Shown piece after piece: positions 9,682 to 18,180 of a stretch of DNA of 32,119 nucleotides. The notes under the pieces are model-generated. The model saw only the letters and a list, made by a program, of their open reading frames with translations. It did no database searches and was not told the origin of the DNA. This stretch comes from Actinomycetes bacterium (GTDB lineage Bacteria; Actinomycetota; Actinomycetes; S36-B12), in contig BJGE01000022.1 in assembly GCA_014190275.1 (NCBI GenBank), forward strand, positions 1 to 32,119. Reading direction: 5' to 3'. A program made the position numbers and the translations under genes. The stretch's first letter is position 1. Each line of letters begins with the position of its first letter.

Positions 9682-11265
9682 ATGGCCCGCCCCGACACTT
9701 TCCACGTCTACGACACCACCTTGCGCGATGGTGCCCAGCGGGAAGGAATTTCCTACTCCGTCAACGACAAACTTGCCGTGGCCCGGCTGCTAGATGGCTA
9801 TGGAGTGGGATTCATTGAAGGGGGTTGGCCCGGTGCCATGCCCAAGGACACCGAGTTCTTCGAGCGGGCCAAGACCGAGCTGGCCTTGCAAAATGCCGAA
9901 CTGGTGGCTTTCGGCGCGACGCGTAAGCCGGGGTTGGCGGTTGCCGAAGACCCGCAGGTGCAGGCATTACTTGACTCAGGAGCTCCGGTAATCACCATCG
10001 TGGCGAAGTCCGATGTACTGCACGTGATCGATGCCCTAAAGACCACCCTGGACGAGAACGTGGCCATGGTGCGCGACACCGTGGAGTACCTGGTCGCACA
10101 GGGTCGTCGGGTTTTCGTCGACATGGAGCATTTCTTCGACGGCTACAAGCACGATCGTGACTACGGAGTACTCCTTGCAGAGGTGGCGCACGCCGCCGGC
10201 GCGAGCGTGGTGGTGCTTTGCGACACCAATGGCGGCATGCTGCCAAGTGGCATCACCGAAACGGTCAAGGACGTCGCGGCTCGGTCCGCTGCCCGGCTCG
10301 GCATCCACTGCCAAGATGACACCGGCTGCGCGATCGCTAATAGTGTCGCGGCGGTAGAAGCCGGCGCCACCCATGTGCAGTGCACCGCGAATGGCTACGG
10401 TGAGCGCACCGGCAACGCCGATTTGTTCGTGGTGATCGCGAACCTAGTGACTAAATTGGGTTACGACATCTTGCCCGAGGGGGCACTTGACCAAACGGTT
10501 CTAATTTCGCACGCAATCGCCGAGATCGCCAATATCGCCCCCAATACCCATCAGCCGTACGCCGGAGTCTCGGCTTTTGCACACAAGGCCGGCTTGCACG
10601 CCAGTGCATTGAAAGTGTCGGCAGCGCTCTACAACCATATTGACCCAGCACTGGTCGGCAACGACATGAGGGTGCTGATCACCGAAATGGCCGGCCGGGC
10701 CTCGGTAGAGCTGAAGGGGCGCGAATTGGGGTATGACCTCTCTGGTGACAAGGCACTGCTGACCCGGGTGGTCGACCGAGTAAAGGATTTGGAAGCGCGG
10801 GGCTGGACTTTCGAGGCGGCCGATGCCTCATTCGAGCTCCTGCTCTTGGACGAAGACGGTTCGGAGCGGAGGTTCGAAGTTGAATCCTGGCGAACCACCG
10901 TCGAGCAAGCCGCCGACGGCACCGTCAGCACCGAGGCCACGGTAAAGGTGCATGCCGACGGCGAGCGAATTATTTCGACAGCCGAAGGAAATGGTCCGGT
11001 CAATGCCCTTGACCGGGCTTTGCGCGCGGCCGTGATCCAGTTGTACCCAGAGCTCGATGCACTTGAATTGATCGACTACAAGGTACGAATACTCGAAGGC
11101 ATAACCGGTACCGGAGCCGTTACGAGGGTCCTGGTTGGAACCACGGACGGGTTTGGCCAGTGGTCCACGGTCGGGGTGCACGAGAACGTCATCGCGGCTT
11201 CCTGGCGGGCTTTGGAAGACGCCGTGACCTTCGGGCTGATCCGGGCTGCCAGGCGCGAGCAGTGA
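9682..11265 (+). CDS. cimA: (R)-citramalate synthase (actinobacterial type)
   Basis: Predicted to condense pyruvate and acetyl-CoA to citramalate, a threonine-independent start of isoleucine synthesis, using LeuCD and LeuB for the next steps. The 527 aa and the sequence from YDTTLRDGAQREGISYSV through HQPYAGVSAFAHKAGLHASA match the citramalate synthase family rather than IPMS. The C-terminal regulatory domain spans about 390-525. The usual HxH metal motif of this superfamily reads HCQ here (H209, Q211); I recall HCQ in Streptomyces homologues too. ATG 9682 has AGAGGAAG upstream. Substrate is inferred from family only; some homologues are labelled 2-isopropylmalate synthase. Confidence 0.88.
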   Translation: MARPDTFHVYDTTLRDGAQREGISYSVNDKLAVARLLDGYGVGFIEGGWPGAMPKDTEFFERAKTELALQNAELVAFGATRKPGLAVAEDPQVQALLDSGAPVITIVAKSDVLHVIDALKTTLDENVAMVRDTVEYLVAQGRRVFVDMEHFFDGYKHDRDYGVLLAEVAHAAGASVVVLCDTNGGMLPSGITETVKDVAARSAARLGIHCQDDTGCAIANSVAAVEAGATHVQCTANGYGERTGNADLFVVIANLVTKLGYDILPEGALDQTVLISHAIAEIANIAPNTHQPYAGVSAFAHKAGLHASALKVSAALYNHIDPALVGNDMRVLITEMAGRASVELKGRELGYDLSGDKALLTRVVDRVKDLEARGWTFEAADASFELLLLDEDGSERRFEVESWRTTVEQAADGTVSTEATVKVHADGERIISTAEGNGPVNALDRALRAAVIQLYPELDALELIDYKVRILEGITGTGAVTRVLVGTTDGFGQWSTVGVHENVIAASWRALEDAVTFGLIRAARREQ

Positions 11266-11288
11266 TCGCGTCAGTTGGGTTGCCTAGA

Positions 11289-11294
11289 TAGGCT
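11289..11294 (+). promoter_or_regulatory. -10 box for the leaderless FAH-gltX operon
   Basis: TAGGCT followed by 6 nt and the GTG of the FAH-family gene; no Shine-Dalgarno is present and no clear -35. Confidence 0.5.
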
Positions 11295-11300
11295 GCGCGG

Positions 11301-12092
11301 GTGCGCATAGTTCGAGTAGCGGTCGACGGTGAACTCTGCTTCGGGGTACTCGAAGGTGTTTCGGCCGAAAACGAAGCCACCGAGGCGTCCTTGGTGGTTC
11401 TCATCAACGGCCATCCGTTCGGGGATTTGGTACCGGAAGGCCGAATCATCCCGCTGGCTGATACCCGTTTGGTGGCGCCGGTTTTGCCGAGCAAGATCGT
11501 GGCGGTAGGGAAAAACTACGCCGACCACGCCAAAGAGATGGGGGGCGAACCCCCGCTTTCGCCCCTGATTTTCCTAAAGCCCAGTACCAGCATCATCGGC
11601 CCGGGCGAGGCCATCGCCTTGCCCTGGCAGTCAGAAAAAGTCGAGCACGAGTCCGAACTAGCTGTGGTGATCGGGCGTCTTTGCAGTGATGTGCCAGCGG
11701 AGCGTGCACATGAGGTCATCCTTGGTTACACATGCGCCAATGATGTTACGGCGCGTGACTTGCAGCACAGCGATGGTCAGTGGTCACGGGCCAAGGGCTT
11801 TGATACTTTCTGTCCAATCGGTCCATGGATCGAAACCGATCTAGATATTGATGATGCTTTGATCACCTGCACGGTAAATGGCGTGCTTCGGCAATCGGGT
11901 TCAACAAGTGGCATGGTGCACGATGTCGCTGCATTGATCGCCTACATCAGTTCAGTTATGACTTTGATCCCGGGTGATCTAATTCTCACCGGTACACCGG
12001 CCGGGGTCGGGCCGATTGCAGCGGGCGACACCGTCAGCATTGCAATTGAAGGTATTGGCTCGCTAACCAATTCGGTGGTTGATCGTGGCTGA
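11301..12092 (+). CDS. Fumarylacetoacetate hydrolase family protein
   Basis: 263 aa, FAH-fold C-terminal domain of the kind that hydrolyses or decarboxylates 2-oxo-acid substrates using Mg or Mn. The N-terminal about 50 residues form the short leading domain; the FAH core starts at [14 protein letters not shown]. Metal-binding acids are seen in [12 protein letters not shown] and [13 protein letters not shown], with a late LTGTPAGVG motif. The homologue next to gltX in mycobacteria (Rv2993c, from memory) is annotated only as a putative hydroxyhepta-dienedioate isomerase, so the substrate is unknown. GTG start 6 nt after a -10 box. Its end overlaps gltX. Confidence 0.88.
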   Translation: MRIVRVAVDGELCFGVLEGVSAENEATEASLVVLINGHPFGDLVPEGRIIPLADTRLVAPVLPSKIVAVGKNYADHAKEMGGEPPLSPLIFLKPSTSIIGPGEAIALPWQSEKVEHESELAVVIGRLCSDVPAERAHEVILGYTCANDVTARDLQHSDGQWSRAKGFDTFCPIGPWIETDLDIDDALITCTVNGVLRQSGSTSGMVHDVAALIAYISSVMTLIPGDLILTGTPAGVGPIAAGDTVSIAIEGIGSLTNSVVDRG

Positions 12093-13581
12093 GCAAGTGA
12101 CGTCGACCGGGGCCGTGCGCGTACGTTTTTGCCCATCACCGACCGGAAATCCACATGTAGGCATGATTCGTACGGCGCTGTTCAACTGGGCTTTCGCCCG
12201 GCATACCGGTGGCACATTTGTTTTTAGAATTGAAGACACCGATTCGGCCCGCGATAGCGAGGAGTCTTACAACGCACTTCTGGATTCACTGCGTTGGCTT
12301 GGCCTGGACTGGGACGAAGGCCCCGAAGTCGGCGGTGATTACGGCCCATACCGGCAATCTGATCGTCTGCCGGTTTATGCCGAAGTCGCCAAGAGGCTCC
12401 GAGATGGCGGGTTCGCATATCACTGCTATTGCTCTTCGGAAGAACTCGAGGTGCGTCGTGAACTGGCCAAGAGTCAAGGCCGCACCCCCGGCTACGACGG
12501 TAAGTGCCGGGAGCTATCTCTAGAGCAAGTAGAGGCATATGAGGACGAGGGGCGTGATTTCGTACTTAGATTCCGGATGCCCGACCGTGATTTCGAATGG
12601 GATGACCTAGTGCGCGGCTCAATCACTTTCGCTGCGGAGCATGTACCTGATTATGTTTTGGTCCGGGGAAATGGTGATCCGCTTTACACCCTCGTCAATC
12701 CCGTTGATGATGCCCTGATGCGTATCACGCACGTTTTGCGGGGGGAGGATCTTTTGTCGTCAACCCCACGTCAGATCGCACTCTATGAAGCGTTGTCAAC
12801 TATCGGGGTGAGTGATGGCAACACTCCAAGGTTTGGCCACCTGCCCTATGTGATGGGTGAGGGTAACCGCAAGCTCTCCAAGCGCGACCCGGAGTCGTCA
12901 CTTTTGATGTATCGCGAGACCGGCTATCTGCCGGAAGCGCTTCTCAACTATTTGGCCTTGCTCGGGTGGTCAATGGGTGATGACCAAGAGTTTTTCAGCA
13001 AGGAGCAAATGGCCGCGGCTTTCACTTTGGAGCGGGTAAACCAAAACCCGGCGCGCTTTGACCTGAAGAAGTGCACGTCGATCAATGGCGACTGGATCAG
13101 GTCCTTGGCTCCGAACCAGTTGGTGGAGCGCATCATTCCTTTCTTGGTAGCGGCGAAGTTGATCCAACAGCAGCCGACCGCCGAGCAATTGGCCATTTTG
13201 GTGGTTGCGGCGCCATTGATTCAAGAGCGTCTGGAGAACCTCGGTCAGTCGGTTGACATGCTCTCGTTCTTGCTGGTGCCACAGGAGCAATTCGTAGTTG
13301 ATGCGGCTGACCTCGAAGTGCTCGGGGCCGATGCCGCGCCGACTTTGGCCGCAGCCCGGGAGGTGTTGGTTGACTTAACGAACTGGCACACCGACGCCAT
13401 TCACGAGGCCCTGCGCGCTGCGCTAGTGGAGGGTCTGGCGCTAAAGCCTAAAGTAGCCTTCACCCCGCTGCGGGTTGCGATTACCGGGCGCCGGATTTCG
13501 CCTCCACTGTTTGAATCCATGGAGATTTTGGGTAAATCTGTGTGTTTAGCCCGACTTGAGCGGGCAATTGGTGGTGGGTAG
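12085..13581 (+). CDS. gltX: Glutamyl-tRNA synthetase
   Basis: Class I aminoacyl-tRNA synthetase charging glutamate. GTG 12085 gives 498 aa and overlaps the FAH stop by 8 nt; TTG 12079 and GTG 12097 are alternatives. The HIGH-type signature is [10 protein letters not shown] (about 17-26), the form I recall in mycobacteria, and the KMSKS-type loop is KLSKR (263-267). A CxC...C-like zinc site may lie in [11 protein letters not shown] and DGKCREL. Actinobacterial GluRS is usually non-discriminating and also charges tRNA-Gln for GatCAB, which suits the tRNA-Gln and tRNA-Glu genes that follow. Confidence 0.96.
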   Translation: MAEQVTSTGAVRVRFCPSPTGNPHVGMIRTALFNWAFARHTGGTFVFRIEDTDSARDSEESYNALLDSLRWLGLDWDEGPEVGGDYGPYRQSDRLPVYAEVAKRLRDGGFAYHCYCSSEELEVRRELAKSQGRTPGYDGKCRELSLEQVEAYEDEGRDFVLRFRMPDRDFEWDDLVRGSITFAAEHVPDYVLVRGNGDPLYTLVNPVDDALMRITHVLRGEDLLSSTPRQIALYEALSTIGVSDGNTPRFGHLPYVMGEGNRKLSKRDPESSLLMYRETGYLPEALLNYLALLGWSMGDDQEFFSKEQMAAAFTLERVNQNPARFDLKKCTSINGDWIRSLAPNQLVERIIPFLVAAKLIQQQPTAEQLAILVVAAPLIQERLENLGQSVDMLSFLLVPQEQFVVDAADLEVLGADAAPTLAAAREVLVDLTNWHTDAIHEALRAALVEGLALKPKVAFTPLRVAITGRRISPPLFESMEILGKSVCLARLERAIGGG

Positions 13582-13596
13582 CCGGTCGCCTATAAT
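13568..13596 (+). promoter_or_regulatory. Promoter of the tRNA-Gln/tRNA-Glu pair
   Basis: TTGGTG at 13568-13573, a 17-nt spacer and a perfect TATAAT at 13591-13596. The -35 box lies in the last codons of gltX. Predicted transcription start near 13603, about 20 nt before tRNA-Gln. Confidence 0.75.
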
Positions 13597-13622
13597 CACT
13601 TTTCGCCGAGTGATCGGCCCCA

Positions 13623-13694
13623 TGGGGTATGGGGTAATTGGCAGCCCAAATGATTCTGATTCATTTAGTCTAGGTTCGAGTCCTGGTACCCCAG
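13623..13694 (+). tRNA. tRNA-Gln, anticodon CTG
   Basis: A 72-nt cloverleaf. The acceptor stem TGGGGTA pairs with TACCCCA, with discriminator G. The anticodon stem AATGA/TCATT holds loop TTCTGAT with anticodon CTG. The T arm contains GGTTCGAGTCC. CCA is not encoded. It lies directly downstream of gltX. Confidence 0.95.
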
Positions 13695-13778
13695 CTGGTG
13701 TTCGGTCGACGTGGTAGGCCCACCCGACTAGTTACCTGGTTGATTGCGCGCTTGGTTGGCGCAACCGACCGAAGGCAC

Positions 13779-13851
13779 GGCCCCGTTGTGTAGTGGCCTA
13801 GCACGCCGCCCTCTCAAGGCGGTAGCGCGGGTTCGAATCCCGTCGGGGCTA
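13779..13851 (+). tRNA. tRNA-Glu, anticodon CTC
   Basis: A 73-nt cloverleaf. The acceptor stem GGCCCCG pairs with CGGGGCT (one G-U) with discriminator A. The anticodon stem CCGCC/GGCGG holds loop CTCTCAA with anticodon CTC. The T arm contains GGTTCGAATCC. CCA is not encoded. It follows tRNA-Gln after 84 nt. Confidence 0.95.
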
Positions 13852-13859
13852 CGAGGAGG

Positions 13860-13890
13860 GCGCGGGCTCTTGAGCTTTAAGAGCCCGCGC
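13860..13890 (+). terminator. Strong hairpin between tRNA-Glu and leuC
   Basis: A perfect 12-bp stem (13860-13871 with 13879-13890) with a 7-nt loop. No T-run follows on either strand. It may end the tRNA transcript as a U-tract-less terminator or act as a 3' stability element or part of the leuC 5' UTR. It does not cover the leuC Shine-Dalgarno at about 13901-13906. Confidence 0.45.
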
Positions 13891-13912
13891 TCCAATACAG
13901 AAGGAGTAGCAG

Positions 13913-15319
13913 GTGGCGCGCACACTGGCAGAGAAAGTCTGGGCGGCGCACGTCGTGCGTCATGGCGAAGGTGAACCGGATTTGCTCTATATCGACCTAC
14001 ACCTCGTACATGAGGTCACCAGCCCACAAGCATTTGACGGGTTGCGGGTAACCGGTCGCGGGGTCCGCCGACCCGATCTCACCTTGGCAACCGAAGACCA
14101 CAATGTGCCTACCATTAATATCGACCAGCCGATCGCCGACCCGATCTCGCGGGCTCAGGTTGACGCACTGCGTGCGAACTGCGCGGAATTTGGGGTTCCG
14201 CTTTACGCATTGGGCAGTATTGAGCAGGGCATCGTGCATGTGGTGGGCCCGCAACTTGGCCTGACCCAGCCCGGAATGACCGTGGTGTGCGGTGATTCCC
14301 ATACGTCCACCCACGGGGCCTTCGGCGCCCTCGCATTCGGTATCGGCACCAGCGAGGTTGAGCATGTGCTGGCAACTCAAACCCTGCCGCTGAAGCCGTT
14401 CAAGACGATGGCCATCACTGTTGACGGCGAACTACCGGTTGGCGTTTCCGCCAAGGATTTAACCTTGGCGATCATTGCCAAGATCGGCACCGGCGGTGGC
14501 CAGGGTTATGTACTTGAGTACCGCGGCTCGGCAATTCGTGGCCTTTCGATGGAGGGTCGAATGACCCTGTGCAATATGTCGATCGAGGCGGGTGCGCGAG
14601 CAGGCATGGTAGCCCCGGACGAAACCACTTTCGAGTACGTCAAGGGTCGAGTGCACGCACCCGTTGGGAGCGAGTGGGATGAGGCACAGACCTACTGGCG
14701 TACCTTGCCAAGTGACGCTGACGCGGTATTCGACGCTGAAGTATTCATCGATGCCACCACCCTTAGCCCTTATGTGACCTGGGGTACCAACCCCGGTCAA
14801 GGCCTGCCGTTGTCGGCTTCGATCCCGGCGCCGGAGTCTGCCGGTGACGAAGTCGAGCGCGGTGCGATCGAACGCGCACTTGAATACATGGACCTGGTGC
14901 CCGGCACGCCGTTACGCGAAATCCCGATCGACACGGTCTTCATTGGCTCGTGCACCAATGGCCGGATCGAGGACCTGCGGGTTGTCGCTGAGGTCCTTCG
15001 GGGGCGTCAGGTTGCTGATTCGGTGCGCATGTTGATCGTCCCGGGTTCGGTGCGAGTGAAGTTACAGGCCGAGACCGAGGGCTTGGACACCGTCTTCCTT
15101 GCTGCGGGAGCCGACTGGCGTGAGGCTGGGTGCTCGATGTGCCTGGCGATGAACCCGGACAAGTTAGCGCCCGGGGAGCGCAGTGCCTCGACTTCAAATC
15201 GCAATTTTGAAGGACGCCAAGGCCCGGGCGGCCGGACCCACCTGGTCTCACCGGCGGTGGCGGCGGCCACGGCGGTAGTAGGCACTTTGGCCGCCCCGGC
15301 TGACCTGCCAAAACTCTAA
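13913..15319 (+). CDS. leuC: 3-isopropylmalate dehydratase large subunit
   Basis: [4Fe-4S] aconitase-family isomerase converting 2- to 3-isopropylmalate together with LeuD; also citramalate to 3-methylmalate in the CimA route. The 468-aa length is normal. The cluster Cys residues are in [11 protein letters not shown] (about 347) and GCSMCLAMN (about 407 and 410). [21 protein letters not shown] is also diagnostic. The GTG start has AGGAG about 8 nt upstream. leuD follows after 30 nt and the two form one operon. Confidence 0.97.
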   Translation: MARTLAEKVWAAHVVRHGEGEPDLLYIDLHLVHEVTSPQAFDGLRVTGRGVRRPDLTLATEDHNVPTINIDQPIADPISRAQVDALRANCAEFGVPLYALGSIEQGIVHVVGPQLGLTQPGMTVVCGDSHTSTHGAFGALAFGIGTSEVEHVLATQTLPLKPFKTMAITVDGELPVGVSAKDLTLAIIAKIGTGGGQGYVLEYRGSAIRGLSMEGRMTLCNMSIEAGARAGMVAPDETTFEYVKGRVHAPVGSEWDEAQTYWRTLPSDADAVFDAEVFIDATTLSPYVTWGTNPGQGLPLSASIPAPESAGDEVERGAIERALEYMDLVPGTPLREIPIDTVFIGSCTNGRIEDLRVVAEVLRGRQVADSVRMLIVPGSVRVKLQAETEGLDTVFLAAGADWREAGCSMCLAMNPDKLAPGERSASTSNRNFEGRQGPGGRTHLVSPAVAAATAVVGTLAAPADLPKL

Positions 15320-15349
15320 TAGGAATAAAACTCTGCTAAGGAGCCGTTC

Positions 15350-15937
15350 ATGGACGCCTTTACCACTCATACCGGGACCGCCGTGCCGTTGCGGCGCAGT
15401 AATGTCGATACTGACCAGATCATCCCGGCCGAGTATTTAAAGCGGATTACTCGTACCGGGTTCGAGGATGGCTTATTTGCATCCTGGCGTAAAGACCCGG
15501 AGTTCGTGCTAAATCAGCCACACCACGCCGGGGCCACCATCTTGGTAGCCGGCCCCGATTTTGGTACCGGCTCATCGCGTGAGCATGCGGTTTGGGCGCT
15601 ACAGAACTACGGCTTCAAAGTGGTTATTTCCTCGCGCTTTGCTGATATTTTCCGTGGCAATTCAGGTAAAGGCGGGCTTTTAACGGCGGAGGTTCCGCAG
15701 GAGACCGTAGAGGCCCTTTGGGAGCTCATCGCCGAAGATCCGGCCGCGGAGGTCACGGTTGACCTCGATAAGCAGCAGATCCGGTCCGGTAATCTGGTAG
15801 CCGACTTTGCGGTGGACGGCTATGTGCGCTGGCGATTGATGGCCGGCTTGGACGATATCGGCATCACTTTGCAGTCGGTCGATGCGATCACCGACTTCGA
15901 AAAGCAGCGTCCGGGGTTCACCCCGACCACAATTTGA
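15350..15937 (+). CDS. leuD: 3-isopropylmalate dehydratase small subunit
   Basis: The swivelling-domain partner of LeuC, 195 aa, typical length. It shows [18 protein letters not shown] near the N-terminus and [17 protein letters not shown], the substrate-binding signature, at about 70-86. The ATG has AAGGAG 6 nt upstream. It is co-transcribed with leuC; no terminator is visible between them. Confidence 0.97.
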   Translation: MDAFTTHTGTAVPLRRSNVDTDQIIPAEYLKRITRTGFEDGLFASWRKDPEFVLNQPHHAGATILVAGPDFGTGSSREHAVWALQNYGFKVVISSRFADIFRGNSGKGGLLTAEVPQETVEALWELIAEDPAAEVTVDLDKQQIRSGNLVADFAVDGYVRWRLMAGLDDIGITLQSVDAITDFEKQRPGFTPTTI

Positions 15938-15992
15938 TGGAGCTTTTTGCCCAGATTTGGCTACGGGATTGTCGATATCACGGTGTGTCGCA

Positions 15993-16001
15993 TGGCATAA
16001 T
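15993..16001 (+). promoter_or_regulatory. Extended -10 promoter for hup
   Basis: TGGCATAAT, an extended -10 (TG, one base, CATAAT). A TTGTCG at 15969-15974 is too far upstream (21-nt spacer) to be a normal -35. The implied 5' UTR is about 75 nt, fairly T-rich. Confidence 0.45.
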
Positions 16002-16081
16002 CCGTTGATTCGCAATAGTTTTTGCTTGTCGACATCCGTCGATTTTTCTCCTCACGTTGTTTCTCCTGAGAGGCTTTTCCT

Positions 16082-16459
16082 GTGAATAAGGCAGACCTAA
16101 TTGATTCGGTGGCCGCGAAGCTCGGCCACACCAAGCGTGACGTAACCGACATCGTTGAGTCCTTCATTGAGGAGACCAAGAAGGCCGTTGCCAGTGGTGA
16201 GCGGGTTGCACTAAGTGGCTTTGGCATCTTCGAGGCGCAGGCCCGCAAGGCCCGCCTGGGCCGTAACCCACGTACCGGTGCGACCGTGCAGATCAAGGCC
16301 ACCAAGACCCCCAAGTTCCGTGCCGGTGCGGAGTTCAAGGCGGTAGTCTCGGGTAAGAAGAAGGCGGCGCCGGCGAAGAAAGCTGCTGCCAAGAAGGCCC
16401 CGGCGAAGAAGGCCGCTGCCAAGAAGGCCCCGGCGAAGAAGGCCGCAAAGAAGCGCTAA
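16082..16459 (+). CDS. hup: HU-type nucleoid protein with Lys/Ala-rich tail
   Basis: DNA-binding histone-like protein of 125 aa. Residues 1-90 are a complete HU/IHF domain (MNKADLIDSVA, ALSGFGIFEAQARKAR, GRNPRTGATVQIKA with the DNA-intercalating Pro). Residues about 91-125 are a basic PAKKAAAKKA-type tail, as in mycobacterial HupB but shorter. The tail is encoded partly by a perfect 30-bp tandem repeat. GTG start with GAGAGG about 9 nt upstream. The leuD-hup order is as in mycobacteria. A strong terminator follows. Confidence 0.96.
   Translation: MNKADLIDSVAAKLGHTKRDVTDIVESFIEETKKAVASGERVALSGFGIFEAQARKARLGRNPRTGATVQIKATKTPKFRAGAEFKAVVSGKKKAAPAKKAAAKKAPAKKAAAKKAPAKKAAKKR
16385..16444 (+). repeat. 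Two perfect 30-bp tandem repeats in the hup tail
   Basis: Units at 16385-16414 and 16415-16444 are identical and encode AAKKAPAKKA twice. A diverged partial copy precedes them at about 16364. The in-frame unit could change copy number by slippage and so vary the tail length. Confidence 0.9.
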
Positions 16460-16473
16460 CTAGAACTAACTAA

Positions 16474-16509
16474 CGAGCGGCCTACCAATTCGGTGGGCCG
16501 CTCGTTTTT
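16474..16509 (+). terminator. Intrinsic terminator after hup
   Basis: A 13-bp stem (16474-16486 with 16492-16504, one G-U pair), loop AATTC, and five Ts at 16505-16509. It ends the hup transcript. Confidence 0.92.
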
Positions 16510-16573
16510 AGCGCTGTTGAATTACCAACCACTTCCTGTTGCGGCCAAGCGCGTAATCAGGACACGCTCTTAA

Positions 16574-16765
16574 TCAATTTGGCAGGTGGATCGAGGTGAC
16601 GGTTCCCGAAGGGGTGAGTTCGATTGCGACCTGCTGACCTACCCGTAGTTGCCGAAAGCTACCAGCGGCAAGCACTCGAGCGGAGACGGCGAGTAGCAGA
16701 CCATCCTCGGTGGCAACTTCCGCCTCACCACCTGGTAGCCAGCGATAAAAAGTGGCGACGATCAC
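16574..16765 (-). CDS. Small protein coupled to cofC, possible cold-shock-like fold
   Basis: A 63-aa ORF starting MIVATFYRWLPGG; its GTG overlaps the cofC stop as GTGA, so it is probably translated by coupling. A frame open further upstream lies inside cofC and is not needed. I do not recognise it firmly. The spacing of hydrophobic strands and the late LRVGQQVAIEL segment resemble the second half of small cold-shock-like/OB proteins of actinobacteria, but the RNA-binding aromatic motifs of true cold-shock domains are absent. It sits between hup and cofC, where mycobacteria carry mutT1 and ppk as I recall. Function unknown. Confidence 0.6.
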   Translation of the reverse strand: MIVATFYRWLPGGEAEVATEDGLLLAVSARVLAAGSFRQLRVGQQVAIELTPSGTVTSIHLPN

Positions 16766-17418
16766 GAGTCCAGATTTCGCCGTAATGCGGACTTGGTGGC
16801 GGCGCCAACACCAATTCGGATTGCATCCCAAAGGTCCACGTGGGTGTCTACGTCACGATGTGCAGGTGCGAGCAGTTGGCGTTCAGAGGCAATCTCGGAG
16901 AGCCCAAGTTCAACATAACCCCGAACCACATGGTGGGCTCGTGAGCGCTCACCAAACGACGGTGTGCAACCGGCGATGGTGTGACTCATCAACATAGTCG
17001 TGCCAATCCCTTGGGTGTCAGCGACGAACGTGCGTTCGTAGATTTCCGCACGCCTGAGTACTAAATCCAGCACTGCTCCGGTTAGGCAGGGCAGATCCCC
17101 GGCTACTATCGCGACCCCGAGGCCGGGTGGGGTCAATGAAGCACCGAATAATGCGGCTTCGTTTAACCCACGGTGTGGTGTTTCGGGGGCCCAGCGGTGA
17201 TTGGCATCGCTGGCTAGCTGCTGCACGATTAGGTCGTCGGTTACCACGGTGACTTGGGCAACGCCGTCGCAGTCGCGAAGTGCAGTCAAGACATCCTGCA
17301 GGAAGGCCAGGGCCAGCTCGGGCCGTGCCGGGTCCCCCGCCGGAAGGAGTCGGGATTTGGCTTCATTTAGCCCTTTGACGGGCACAACTACCGCCCACCG
17401 GTCTGGCCCATTGATCAT
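16762..17418 (-). CDS. cofC: Phospholactate/phosphoenolpyruvate guanylyltransferase (F420 biosynthesis)
   Basis: GTP-dependent nucleotidyltransferase making the guanylylated three-carbon precursor of coenzyme F420; mycobacterial FbiD uses phosphoenolpyruvate. ATG 17418 gives 218 aa; an in-frame ATG at 17460 would overlap the divergent plsC start. The GT-A-like motifs are WAVVVPVKGLNEAKSRLLP at the N-terminus, VTVVTDDLIVQQLA, then GVAIVAGDLPCLTG and the late TPSFGERSRAHHV. It implies an F420-using organism. It is divergent from plsC-gpsA, the same neighbourhood as fbiD next to gpsA in mycobacteria (from memory). Confidence 0.88.
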   Translation of the reverse strand: MINGPDRWAVVVPVKGLNEAKSRLLPAGDPARPELALAFLQDVLTALRDCDGVAQVTVVTDDLIVQQLASDANHRWAPETPHRGLNEAALFGASLTPPGLGVAIVAGDLPCLTGAVLDLVLRRAEIYERTFVADTQGIGTTMLMSHTIAGCTPSFGERSRAHHVVRGYVELGLSEIASERQLLAPAHRDVDTHVDLWDAIRIGVGAATKSALRRNLDS

Positions 17419-17442
17419 CCCGCCGTGGAGTTGCACGGGCAC

Positions 17443-17448
17443 TACTGT
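17443..17448 (+). promoter_or_regulatory. -10 box for leaderless plsC
   Basis: TACTGT followed by 6 nt and GTG 17455. The divergent cofC start lies 25 nt away, so the two promoters must interleave. Confidence 0.45.
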
Positions 17449-17454
17449 GGCATG

Positions 17455-18180
17455 GTGCACATCACGCGGCGCGACCCCTTGGGCTGGGGCTATCGCGTCA
17501 CCGTATTTTTGTTGACCCCTCTACTTAATATTTTGACCAGACAGCGGTGGGAGGGCACCGAGAATCTGACAGCGCCGACCGGAGGCATGGTGGTGGCAAC
17601 CAACCACATTTCCTGGTTTGACCCGCTTGTCGCCTCGCATGTGCTGTGGGATAACGATCGACCACCGAGATTCTTGGCCAAGGAATCAGTTTTTCGAGTA
17701 CCAATTGTTGGGTCGATAATTAAAAGCGCGCAGCAAATTCGGGTGTATCGCGAGACGAGTAATGCGGTTGATTCGGTGCGGGATGCGATTGCTGCGGTGC
17801 AGCGCGGTGAGTGTGTGGTGGTGTATCCAGAAGGCACCATCACGCGTGAGCCGAAGATGTGGCCGATGACCGGTAAGACGGGTGCGGCTCGAATCGCATT
17901 GGCAGCAGGTTGCCCATTAATTCCCATGGCGCAATGGGGAGCGCAGGAGGTAATGCGCCCATATCGAAAGGAATTTCGCATCCTGCCGCGCAAAACGATG
18001 CGGATCTTGGCGGGGCCGCCAATTGATCTATCAGATTTACAAGATCGCCCCCTAGATGCCGATACATTGCACCTTGCAACGGATCGACTCATGGACGCCT
18101 TGACCGCGCTACTTGCCCAAATCCGTCAGGAAAGCCCACCCGAGGAGCGTTACGTGTTTGAAAGGCCGGAGCCCCAGTGA
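17455..18180 (+). CDS. plsC: 1-acyl-glycerol-3-phosphate acyltransferase
   Basis: PlsC-family membrane-associated acyltransferase of phospholipid synthesis, 241 aa. The catalytic motif is NHISWFD (H51, D56); the substrate-binding motif YPEGTITREPK follows at about 125-135. A hydrophobic N-terminal stretch VTVFLLTPLLNIL may anchor it. GTG 17455 is preferred for its spacing from the -10 box; ATG 17452, one codon earlier, is equally possible. The stop overlaps the gpsA GTG by 4 nt, linking two steps of phosphatidate synthesis in one operon. Confidence 0.9.
   Translation: MHITRRDPLGWGYRVTVFLLTPLLNILTRQRWEGTENLTAPTGGMVVATNHISWFDPLVASHVLWDNDRPPRFLAKESVFRVPIVGSIIKSAQQIRVYRETSNAVDSVRDAIAAVQRGECVVVYPEGTITREPKMWPMTGKTGAARIALAAGCPLIPMAQWGAQEVMRPYRKEFRILPRKTMRILAGPPIDLSDLQDRPLDADTLHLATDRLMDALTALLAQIRQESPPEERYVFERPEPQ

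Noticed and set aside
13695-13912. Leucine leader peptide upstream of leuC
   Set aside because: No short ORF with consecutive Leu, Ile or Val codons precedes the 13860-13890 hairpin and no T-run follows it.
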